DNA from: Methylophaga sp.
Lineage (GTDB): Bacteria; Pseudomonadota; Gammaproteobacteria; Nitrosococcales; Methylophagaceae
Direction: 5' to 3'
Assembly (NCBI GenBank): GCA_013139345.1
Contig: WTAY01000029.1
Span: forward strand, 1-8,009
DNA length: 8,009 nucleotides
Part shown: positions 1 to 5,601 of the stretch, one piece after another
Layout of the letters: the number at the start of each line of letters is the position of its first letter
How positions within the stretch are numbered: the stretch's first letter is position 1
Notes under the pieces: generated by a model
What the model saw: only the letters and a program-made list of their open reading frames with translations
Told to the model about the DNA's origin: nothing
The model's database searches: none
Position numbers and translations under genes: made by a program

Positions 1-171
1 ATTCAAGAAGGTAAATATGCAAAACAATTTATCCTTGAAGGTCAAACTGGCTACCCAGAAATGACATCAATGCGTCACCTTAATGCCGAGCATCCAATTG
101 AAAAAACAGGTGCTAAATTGCGTGAAATGATGCCTTGGATTCAGAAAATTGTTGATAAAGACAAGAACTAA
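1..171 (+). CDS. ilvC: Ketol-acid reductoisomerase, C-terminal end (partial)
   Basis: The window opens inside this gene and shows its last 56 codons and a TAA stop. IlvC converts 2-acetolactate (or 2-aceto-2-hydroxybutyrate) to the dihydroxy acid with NADPH and Mg2+, the second common step of valine, leucine and isoleucine synthesis in the cytoplasm. Recognition rests on the family's C-terminal signature: GYPEMTSMRHLNAEHPIE, then GAKLREMMPWI and a basic tail ending DKDKN. An end at this point, shortly after the MMPWI element, is typical of the short class I enzyme (about 338 residues, as in Pseudomonas) and not of the long two-domain E. coli form. Upstream ilvI/ilvH genes would be expected just outside the window. 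Nothing odd is visible in this piece. Confidence 0.95.
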   Translation: MQEGKYAKQFILEGQTGYPEMTSMRHLNAEHPIEKTGAKLREMMPWIQKIVDKDKN

Positions 172-327
172 ATTTAACGCATAAGGAATTTATCTTTTGA
201 GCTAGACCTACGTTATTTTTGTACTCGAATAGTTACATATTAATATATGCTCCTATTCTTCATGCAAAAATGCCTTGCTCTAACTCAAAACCTAAACACC
301 TTAAAACGTTAAATAATAGGTAAAACG

Positions 328-367
328 AACGGGGGCTGATATGAAAATATTAGCCCCCGTTTTGTTT
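328..367 (+). terminator. Strong intrinsic terminator after ilvC
   Basis: The left arm at 328-342 (AACGGGGGCTGATAT) pairs with 347-361 over 15 base pairs, with one G-T wobble and the other pairs Watson-Crick, around a GAAA tetraloop at 343-346. The five G-C pairs near the base are followed by TTTTGTTT at 360-367. This is a textbook rho-independent terminator for the ilv transcript, about 155 bases after the ilvC stop. On the minus strand the exit side is GTTCGTTTTA, so some two-way activity is possible. The stretch 172-327 before it is AT-rich with no gene that I can support. Confidence 0.93.
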
Positions 368-377
368 CTGCTATGAT
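350..377 (+). promoter_or_regulatory. Candidate extended -10 sigma-70 promoter for pssA
   Basis: TG at 369-370, one base, then TATGAT at 372-377 forms an extended -10 element (TGcTATGAT, 5 of 6 to consensus). A weak -35, TTAGCC at 350-355, lies 16 bases upstream inside the descending arm of the ilvC terminator. Transcription would start near 384, leaving a leader of about 34 bases before the pssA ATG. Because the terminator lies between ilvC and pssA, pssA needs a promoter here or depends on read-through. The call rests on motif and position only. Confidence 0.5.
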
Positions 378-417
378 AAGCCTCAACTACACACCTAGAT
401 TAGGACACATCTAAATA

Positions 418-1164
418 ATGGATAGTGAAAAACAACAAAGTCGCGGTATTTATTTATTACCAAACCTATTTACTACAGCAGGACTGTTTGCAGGATTCTA
501 TGCCATCATCGCTGCAATCCGTGGTGACTTTGAATCTGCAGCTATCGCCATCTTTATAGCAATGATTATGGATGGCCTTGATGGTCGTATTGCTCGTATG
601 ACAAATACCCAAAGTGATTTTGGGGCTGAATACGATAGTCTTGCCGATATGGTCTCATTTGGCTTGGCTCCAGCACTAGTCATTTTTCTATGGGCATTGC
701 TAGATATGGGCAAGTTCGGCTGGATGGTCGCCTTTATTTATGCCGCATGTGGTGCGCTACGCTTAGCACGCTTTAATACTCAAATTGGTATACAAGATAA
801 ACGTTATTTTCAAGGTTTACCAAGCCCTGCAGCGGCGGCATGTTTAGCTGGGTGGGTTTGGGCTGGAACAAGTAATGGTATTGACCCTAGTTTAATGACT
901 GCAGTAGCGATGCCACTTACTTTTGCATGCGGTATATTGATGGTGAGCACTGTTCGCTATCACAGCTTTAAAGATTTAGACTTGCATGGAAAAGTACCTT
1001 TTGTTGTCATGTTGTTATTGGTTTTAGTCTTTGCATTGATTGCGAGTGATCCTCCCCTTGTCCTATTTGGTGGATTTATGCTTTATTTACTTTCAGGACC
1101 TATTTTGACATTAATCAAAATTCGGCAGCACCGAACTGAACGAAGACAGGATCAGGATAGTTAA
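418..1164 (+). CDS. pssA: CDP-diacylglycerol--serine O-phosphatidyltransferase
   Basis: This inner-membrane enzyme transfers a phosphatidyl group from CDP-diacylglycerol to L-serine, giving phosphatidylserine and CMP, the committed step to phosphatidylethanolamine. The full CDP-alcohol phosphotransferase motif is visible: D52-x2-D55-G56-x2-A59-R60-x8-G69-x3-D73-x3-D77. Its four aspartates bind the metal ions and take part in catalysis in this family. The N-terminal RGIYLLPNLFTTAGLFAGFYAI and the later ALRLARFNTQ and GLPSPAAA segments match Pseudomonas-type PssA, which is integral to the membrane and unlike the peripheral E. coli enzyme. About eight hydrophobic segments run through 248 residues, a normal length; the long hydrophilic N-terminus of some relatives is absent. 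The ATG at 418 is the only sensible start. Its Shine-Dalgarno (AGGA, 402-405) is 12 bases away, rather far. The gene follows ilvC, a known pairing in this group, and 15 bases separate it from the next gene, so they are probably co-transcribed. Confidence 0.95.
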   Translation: MDSEKQQSRGIYLLPNLFTTAGLFAGFYAIIAAIRGDFESAAIAIFIAMIMDGLDGRIARMTNTQSDFGAEYDSLADMVSFGLAPALVIFLWALLDMGKFGWMVAFIYAACGALRLARFNTQIGIQDKRYFQGLPSPAAAACLAGWVWAGTSNGIDPSLMTAVAMPLTFACGILMVSTVRYHSFKDLDLHGKVPFVVMLLLVLVFALIASDPPLVLFGGFMLYLLSGPILTLIKIRQHRTERRQDQDS

Positions 1165-1179
1165 TAGACACAAGGATGG

Positions 1180-2406
1180 ATGTCGTCAATGAATAAACCC
1201 ATTCCCGCATTTTGGGATATGCTCCCCACATTTTTTCTAATCCCATTAAGAGGGGTTGGTATCGTTGCACTTTTGCTATTTTCAGTCATCGTAACGAATA
1301 TACCGTCTCTATTTGTCTATATCATCACCTTTTTTGCTGCGGTTAAGTATGGAATGGAGATATTACACAATACAGCGGAGGGTGAATTAAACGCCCCCGA
1401 TCTTAGCTTTAAAGTATTAAACGAAAATTATGAGCTACCATTTAAGCAATTAGTTTTATTCTTATTGCCATTCTATTTACTATTAAAATTTGGTGATAGC
1501 TCACCAATAATTAGCCTTATTCTTGTTACATTCTATTCAGTTGCACTACCAGCAAGTGTTATGACATTAGCGTACACACGCCATCTAATGTCAGCACTTA
1601 ACCCTTTAGAGCTAATTAGCCTTATCGCCCGACTGGGCTGGTCATATATTGTTCTTTATATTTTTCTATCCTTTTTAAGTAGTGCCGCGCCGATTGCATA
1701 TTTCTTTTTCGTAGACAGTGTCGGTTCATCACTCTTTCTTGCAGTGCTATTTCAAATCTATTTTTATTGGGTCATGTACGCCATGATGGGCTATGTTCTA
1801 TATCAATATCATGAAGATATTGGCTATGAATTGACAAGTGAAAGAGAAGAACGAGAAAGGAAAAAACTGGATCCCTTATCTGATATTGATGATTCCCTTC
1901 AAAATGAAGATTATGCTGCGGCACAGAGAGATTTAAAAGCACTGATCTTAAAAAATCCTACTGATTTAGAGTTACGGCATAAGTTTCATAAATTGGCGAA
2001 AATATCGGGTGATGCCGAAGATCTAACACACCAAGGAGCGGGAATGATTTGGCGGTTGATTGACGCAGGGAAGAGAGTGGACGCTGTCAATATCTACTTA
2101 GATTGTGTCAAAGCTGATGCTAACTTCAAGCCCGTTAAAGACTCTGATTATTTGCCATTAGCGACTGAATTGAAAAGAATGCGTTTGCACAAAAAGGCAA
2201 TTGCATTATGTAATGACTTTCACCTAATGCACCCCAAGAGTATAGATCTTCCTTTTTTATACTTATTAGTAGTAAAGATTCTCATTGAAGATTTGTCTCA
2301 GGATGATATGGCAAAGCCAGTTTTATCTTTCCTGGAGAAAAATTATGTCAATCATGAAATTGCTGGAGAAGTTGCAGGATATAATGCCTTTCTATCTCGT
2401 GTGTAA
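1180..2406 (+). CDS. Polytopic membrane protein with C-terminal TPR-like helical tail, function unknown
   Basis: I do not recognise a named family with certainty. The 408-residue protein has two parts. Residues about 14-210 contain roughly six hydrophobic segments (near 14-36, 43-56, 88-104, 110-131, 150-175 and 183-208), so this half is inner-membrane. A charged stretch follows (TSEREERERKKLD, 219-231), then a soluble helical tail, about 233-405, resembling degenerate tetratricopeptide repeats (for example DYAAAQRDLKALILKNPTDLEL, 244-265). The tail aligns with the tail of the convergent rhomboid protease, including a shared K-x-Y-x-N-H element (here K387, Y389, N391, H392). No catalytic motif is visible. 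The start is uncertain: ATG at 1180 lies only 3 bases after AAGGA (1172-1176), while the in-frame ATG at 1189 sits 8 bases after GGA and 12 after AGGA and may be the true start. It lies 15 bases after pssA, so the two are probably one transcript. Confidence 0.8.
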   Translation: MSSMNKPIPAFWDMLPTFFLIPLRGVGIVALLLFSVIVTNIPSLFVYIITFFAAVKYGMEILHNTAEGELNAPDLSFKVLNENYELPFKQLVLFLLPFYLLLKFGDSSPIISLILVTFYSVALPASVMTLAYTRHLMSALNPLELISLIARLGWSYIVLYIFLSFLSSAAPIAYFFFVDSVGSSLFLAVLFQIYFYWVMYAMMGYVLYQYHEDIGYELTSEREERERKKLDPLSDIDDSLQNEDYAAAQRDLKALILKNPTDLELRHKFHKLAKISGDAEDLTHQGAGMIWRLIDAGKRVDAVNIYLDCVKADANFKPVKDSDYLPLATELKRMRLHKKAIALCNDFHLMHPKSIDLPFLYLLVVKILIEDLSQDDMAKPVLSFLEKNYVNHEIAGEVAGYNAFLSRV

Positions 2407-2411
2407 CGTGC

Positions 2412-3851
2412 TTATTGAACCCTGTCTTTTAGCAATAAAGTGAATTGATGATTAGGATAATGTTTAGTTAAGTAGGCACTGTAAATTTTCACTTTATTAG
2501 CGTCACCAGCTGGAATGAGTTTATTAATTAAACTACCGAGATAATCAGGTAGTTGTGCAAATTTCTCAGGCTGTTTTTGCATTATAGATACAATCTTTTC
2601 TGTCTGTTCAAATGCATTGATAGTCATGAAACGACGTATTAGCTTGTTTAGTAGGGTGACACTAAACCGAGGTGATCTCAATTGGATATAGTCATTAAAT
2701 ACATCAAGAATAAGTTTGTTTGTTGCGGGGTCACGCTCAGTCAACGATAAGATTGAGATTGCTCCGTGGTGATGTTCATTAGATCCTGTATTTAGTTTAT
2801 TCGTTTTATAATATCCATAAAGCACTTCACGGTTAGTTGGCTGTTCACCTAATAGCTTTGCAAATAGTGGTGCTGCTTTTTCATAATCAAGGGTGCTAAC
2901 AAAGGCATTTGCTTGATTTAATTGGCTGGAAAATGAATCAGTGGCATCGCGTTCATCAAGATAATTATGATTAATATCTTGGGAACGAAATTTACTAATC
3001 ACATAAATAATGCCAGCCCCAGAAATTAACCCACCAATATGAGCTAAATAATTCACATTGCTGATACTAGAATATGCGAATTGTTGATAAAGCTCTTTGC
3101 CCAACCATAAAATGAGTAAGTAGAATGCGGGTAGTTTTATATAGTCAAAATAGACATAAATAAAATAAAAGAAGCGGACCTTTCTAGCACCAAATAGAAC
3201 AGCATACATCCCCATTAGTCCTGCAATAGCCCCTGATGCACCAAGAGAAGGAATTAAGCTATCGCTACCGGTGTAAAACGTAATTGAATTTGAAAGTATG
3301 CCGCATAATAAATAGGCGGTAACAAATAGACTACTACTCATTGATAGCTCTACAATAAACCCCACGGCGAGTAGAAAAACCATATTCCCAAAAAGGTGAG
3401 AAAAGTCGGCATGGAGAAACATGTGAGTGAAGAGTGTGAGTAGTGTGGGCTCGCCTGTTTTAAGCGCGTAGTGCCAGCTAACAATCTCTTCCTTCATCGT
3501 GTTTAACTGAGTACGTTTTGATTTCCATTCTGTATAAACAGGATTAGAACGAGTGATAAACTCACCACTTTCTAATGCCTGCATAAAGGGACGATCAAAC
3601 TCTAACTCGAAAAAAGAAGGGGCTGAATCAGCATCCGTCAACTTACCTTGTTTTATTAATTGTTTTTGAAAGTAGGGCATTTCAATATCAGCCAAGCCAG
3701 ACTGATAATAATACTGCTCGACTGTATTGAACTTATCACCATCATTAGCTTGAAATGAAAAGAAGACTATCGCATTAATAAAGATAAGTAATAATGTAAT
3801 GACAGGTGGGTTTTTCCACTCTATCTTTTTGTCAAAAGGAATAATTATCAT
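2412..3851 (-). CDS. Rhomboid-family intramembrane serine protease with long C-terminal helical tail
   Basis: Rhomboids cleave transmembrane segments of other proteins within the inner membrane. The catalytic set is complete: H147-x4-H152-x3-N156 in transmembrane helix 2 (oxyanion-side residues), the nucleophile S206 in GASG (204-207), and catalytic H271 in AHIGG. Residue spacing is close to E. coli GlpG (H145, H150, N154, S201, H254). Six hydrophobic segments are seen, near 17-34, 150-170, 173-194, 204-222, 239-256 and 268-287. Two things are unusual: a loop of about 100 residues (35-135) between helices 1 and 2, and a soluble tail of about 190 residues (288-479) with TPR-like helices, similar to the tail of the convergent gene. 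GlpG instead has an N-terminal cytoplasmic domain, so I give no symbol. The gene lies 21 bases downstream of the 435-residue envelope protein gene, so an operon is likely. The ATG has no clear Shine-Dalgarno, which suggests weak or coupled translation. Confidence 0.92.
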   Translation of the reverse strand: MIIIPFDKKIEWKNPPVITLLLIFINAIVFFSFQANDGDKFNTVEQYYYQSGLADIEMPYFQKQLIKQGKLTDADSAPSFFELEFDRPFMQALESGEFITRSNPVYTEWKSKRTQLNTMKEEIVSWHYALKTGEPTLLTLFTHMFLHADFSHLFGNMVFLLAVGFIVELSMSSSLFVTAYLLCGILSNSITFYTGSDSLIPSLGASGAIAGLMGMYAVLFGARKVRFFYFIYVYFDYIKLPAFYLLILWLGKELYQQFAYSSISNVNYLAHIGGLISGAGIIYVISKFRSQDINHNYLDERDATDSFSSQLNQANAFVSTLDYEKAAPLFAKLLGEQPTNREVLYGYYKTNKLNTGSNEHHHGAISILSLTERDPATNKLILDVFNDYIQLRSPRFSVTLLNKLIRRFMTINAFEQTEKIVSIMQKQPEKFAQLPDYLGSLINKLIPAGDANKVKIYSAYLTKHYPNHQFTLLLKDRVQ

Positions 3852-3872
3852 GGTGTTTAATTAGCTTGCGAT

Positions 3873-5180
3873 TTAAGGTTTAGCGATAAATACTTTTTCT
3901 ATATTAGTAATATCGATAGGCATTTCTGCTTTGCCACCTTTTAAGCGTATTTCGATGATAACCCGACCACGTACTACATCTATAATAAAACCTTTGAATG
4001 TCTTTCCTTGTTTAGTTTCTAGCCTTACTGGATAGTTAACATAGTCATAGATGTCAGAAATAGAAATCTCTCTATTTTTAGGTATTGATTTTATATTTTC
4101 TCGCTTATTCGTACGCGTTCGCGGTTTTGCCACAGGGGCTTCTTTTATCGCTATTGATCGCGCATTGAGCAGATCTTCTATCGCTGTATCTTTATTCCAG
4201 TCGAAACGAAGAAGGCTGGGTGGATTGGCATCAACAAATAGTGTTAAGCCTAAAATGTTTGCCCATTCTTTTGTTTCATACAGTTCTATACCTTGTAGAT
4301 TAATAGCATTTAATGGTTGGCTAACAATAGTCAAACTAGCTTGGTCAACAAAATAAGCTCGATAGGCATCGTAGATATTTTCACTTAAATGGATATTGGC
4401 ATCCGACACATAGCCTTTTAGAGCTTGTATATGCTTATCAACATAAACATCAGGCTTAAGCCCATTTTGCTTTACGCAATATTCAATGACTCTGCTGTTA
4501 TAACCTAAATCTTGTAGTTCAAATTCTAAGCTACTTATTTTTGTATTGATGTTTGCTAAGTCAGCTGGAGAGTTAATGTTAGGGATTAATAATTTAGCAG
4601 AATATCTAGCCATATCATGCAGGGTGATTTCAAATTCCATCTCAACGTTAGATAAGTATTTGTCATATTCAAAATTTAGATTAACACTAGTATCTATACC
4701 AATATAGTCAAGTTCAGGTAATTCCTTACTGCCTATTTCCTTAATCTCACCACAGGATAATGCTGTGATATACGCTGAAATAAGTTCAGCATCATCGGGG
4801 TCATCATTTACTATTAAATTTAGATCGGCATAGACGTGATTAACTTTAAGTTGCAATTTTGGTAGGATTTCACCAGATTCTATTTTCTTTTCAAAGTTAA
4901 GGTAATCAAGCGCACTATCTAATCGTAACTCTATGGAACCGATATCAATAGTTGTTTCTGTCATTCCTAAAATGGGGCTTATCGTAACACCATGGATAGA
5001 AATGCTACCATTCATCGGGTTGCTAAATTTCTGATACTGAATAGAAACAAAAGGCTGTGCTGATTCGAGCATTGAATCAATGGCGTTCTTGGTAGAAAAG
5101 TAAATATATGCTGCTGTGGACGCTAAAGCCATCACAGCGATAAAGAGGGTTAGAGTGAGAATTTTTTTCATTTTTTTCAT
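3873..5180 (-). CDS. Single-pass envelope protein with possible C-terminal Sm-like domain, function unknown
   Basis: I do not recognise the family. The N-terminus is basic (MKKMKK), followed by one hydrophobic helix (about 7-28, ending ALASTAAYIYF), so it is either a signal anchor leaving the rest in the periplasm or a cleaved signal peptide. Residues about 44-340 alternate short amphipathic strands and loops (SISIHGVTISP, IELRLD, LQLKVNHVYADLNLIV), a beta-rich look reminiscent of AsmA or DUF945-type proteins, without a diagnostic motif. Two cysteines (143, 235) could form a disulfide. A basic linker (about 345-372, with KPRTRTNKR) leads to residues 378-432, whose pattern (YPVRLETKQGKTFKGFIIDV, then RVIIEIRLKGGKAEMPI and IEKVFI) suggests a small five-stranded Sm-like or SH3-type barrel. 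ATGs at 5180 and 5171 are both in frame; neither has a good Shine-Dalgarno (AAGGG is 14 bases before the first). It is the first gene of a pair with the rhomboid protease. Confidence 0.75.
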   Translation of the reverse strand: MKKMKKILTLTLFIAVMALASTAAYIYFSTKNAIDSMLESAQPFVSIQYQKFSNPMNGSISIHGVTISPILGMTETTIDIGSIELRLDSALDYLNFEKKIESGEILPKLQLKVNHVYADLNLIVNDDPDDAELISAYITALSCGEIKEIGSKELPELDYIGIDTSVNLNFEYDKYLSNVEMEFEITLHDMARYSAKLLIPNINSPADLANINTKISSLEFELQDLGYNSRVIEYCVKQNGLKPDVYVDKHIQALKGYVSDANIHLSENIYDAYRAYFVDQASLTIVSQPLNAINLQGIELYETKEWANILGLTLFVDANPPSLLRFDWNKDTAIEDLLNARSIAIKEAPVAKPRTRTNKRENIKSIPKNREISISDIYDYVNYPVRLETKQGKTFKGFIIDVVRGRVIIEIRLKGGKAEMPIDITNIEKVFIAKP

Positions 5181-5186
5181 TTTTTT
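5162..5186 (-). repeat. Start-codon repeat: three A7 tracts around two in-frame ATGs
   Basis: Read on the minus strand, the start of the 435-residue gene is A7-TG-A7-TG-A7-TT, a 9-base unit (ATGAAAAAA) in tandem. The A7 runs lie at 5180-5186, 5171-5177 and 5162-5168. The last A of each of the first two runs is the A of an in-frame ATG, at 5180 and 5171. Slippage in the third run would shift the frame for both starts, while slippage in the second would affect only the upstream one. Confidence 0.8.
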
Positions 5187-5223
5187 ATGTAATACCCTTG
5201 CATTTAGCTTTGCATAATTATCG

Positions 5224-5286
5224 ATTCCAATGAATTGAAGTATAGCAACAATAATTAACTGGATGTATGGCCATAACCATTGGAAT
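5224..5286. repeat. 9-base inverted repeat enclosing a 10-base palindrome
   Basis: ATTCCAATG (5224-5232) and CATTGGAAT (5278-5286) are exact reverse complements, 45 bases apart centre to edge. Between them lies the perfect palindrome TATGGCCATA (5266-5275). The spacing of two half sites on either side of a likely minus-strand promoter region would suit a regulator that binds two sites, but no regulator gene is nearby and the match may be chance in AT-rich DNA. Confidence 0.4.
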
Positions 5287-5300
5287 ATCAGAATTTAATA

Positions 5301-5313
5301 GCACAATTTGTGC
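5301..5313. promoter_or_regulatory. Operator-like palindrome GCACAA-T-TTGTGC
   Basis: This is a perfect 6+1+6 inverted repeat, overlapping a second perfect palindrome, TGTGCACA (5309-5316). It lies about 60 bases upstream of the leuA -35 element and about 120 bases upstream of the divergent operon's start, a natural place for a shared regulator. The protein that would bind it cannot be told from the sequence. Confidence 0.4.
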
Positions 5314-5373
5314 ACATGGCCTTAAAAACTAGTAACACCACTGGTCGAGAGCATATGAAAAATGAAAGATTAC

Positions 5374-5402
5374 TTGGCAATACTCCGAATTCATATTAAA
5401 AT
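5374..5402 (+). promoter_or_regulatory. Sigma-70 promoter for leuA and its leader
   Basis: TTGGCA (5374-5379) and TAAAAT (5397-5402) each match 5 of 6 consensus bases and are separated by the optimal 17 bases. This is the best promoter in the window. Transcription would start near 5408-5410, giving an untranslated leader of about 190 bases before leuA, long enough for leader-based control. Confidence 0.65.
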
Positions 5403-5409
5403 CGGCAAC

Positions 5410-5511
5410 ATGAACATTATGCAAACAAAATCATCATCTAAGGCTGGTATATCACAGCATGGTTTAGTTGCACCTGAAATTTGTTCTTTATTCCTGCTAC
5501 GACTGCCTTAG
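5410..5511 (+). CDS. Candidate leucine-ending leader peptide upstream of leuA
   Basis: A 33-codon ORF (ATG 5410, second in-frame ATG 5419, TAG 5509-5511) ends in SLFLLRLP. Four of its last seven sense codons are leucine (TTA, CTG, CTA, CTG, at 5488-5505), and there is another TTA at 5464. A leucine-rich end before leuA recalls the leuL attenuation peptide of E. coli, though there is no run of adjacent Leu codons as long as in leuL. The predicted transcription start falls almost on the ATG, so translation would be leaderless or nearly so, and no Shine-Dalgarno is visible. Regulatory function is inferred from position and composition only. Confidence 0.35.
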   Translation: MNIMQTKSSSKAGISQHGLVAPEICSLFLLRLP

Positions 5512-5552
5512 GGCATACAGACTTAGCAACCCTAATCAGTTTAATTACTGAT
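5438..5552 (+). promoter_or_regulatory. Competing RNA pairings in the leuA leader (attenuator-like, unproven)
   Basis: Segment CTAAGGC (5438-5444) is an exact complement of GCCTTAG (5505-5511), which covers the end and stop codon of the leader ORF. The overlapping TTAGGG (5508-5513) is an exact complement of CCCTAA (5530-5535), so these two pairings exclude each other. CCCTAA abuts a third hairpin, ATCAGT (5535-5540) with ACTGAT (5547-5552). The third hairpin is weak and followed by AAATCC, so it is not a clear terminator; a T-rich run (TATATATTTTT) begins only at 5565. The layout suggests leader control but does not fit the classical 1-2-3-4 attenuator cleanly. Confidence 0.3.
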
Positions 5553-5601
5553 AAATCCTTAGCTATATATTTTTAAAGTCTGCGTAAATGGAGCAGGAAA
5601 A

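Larger units (their letters stand above)
5181..5601. other. Divergent intergenic region between the rhomboid operon and leuA
   Basis: These 421 bases separate two divergently transcribed units and contain no full-size gene. On the leuA side they hold a near-consensus promoter (5374-5402), a 33-codon leader ORF (5410-5511) and several complementary segments. Toward the rhomboid side there are three inverted repeats: ATTCCAATG at 5224-5232 with its exact complement at 5278-5286, TATGGCCATA at 5266-5275, and GCACAATTTGTGC at 5301-5313. I could not find a convincing minus-strand promoter for the rhomboid operon, although one must lie here or within these repeats. Confidence 0.7.

Noticed and set aside
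237..246. Palindrome ATATTAATAT between ilvC and its terminator
   Set aside because: A pure A/T palindrome of this size is expected by chance in AT-rich spacer, and any promoter here would run into the terminator at 328-367.
2412..3851. Naming the rhomboid gene glpG
   Set aside because: GlpG has an N-terminal cytoplasmic domain and a short L1 loop. This protein has a long L1 loop and a C-terminal tail instead, and it is not beside glpE or glpR.
4051..4356. Plus-strand open frame of about 100 codons inside the minus-strand envelope protein gene
   Set aside because: It lies antisense to a longer frame with clear protein-like composition, has no recognisable domain or ribosome binding site, and looks like a chance opening.
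5355..5399. 14-codon ATG frame upstream of the leuA promoter
   Set aside because: It overlaps the -35 element and ends before the predicted transcription start, so it would not be transcribed from that promoter, and it has no Shine-Dalgarno.
5535..5575. Hairpin ATCAGT/ACTGAT plus downstream T-rich run as an attenuator terminator
   Set aside because: The stem is only 6 AT-rich pairs, and 12 bases lie between it and the T-rich run, so it does not meet the usual intrinsic terminator form.
5481..5576. TTG-started frame downstream of the leader ORF, rich in Leu, Ile and Thr
   Set aside because: It has no ATG and no Shine-Dalgarno, and a stop lies directly upstream. It could be an alternative leader peptide but has less support than the ATG frame at 5410.
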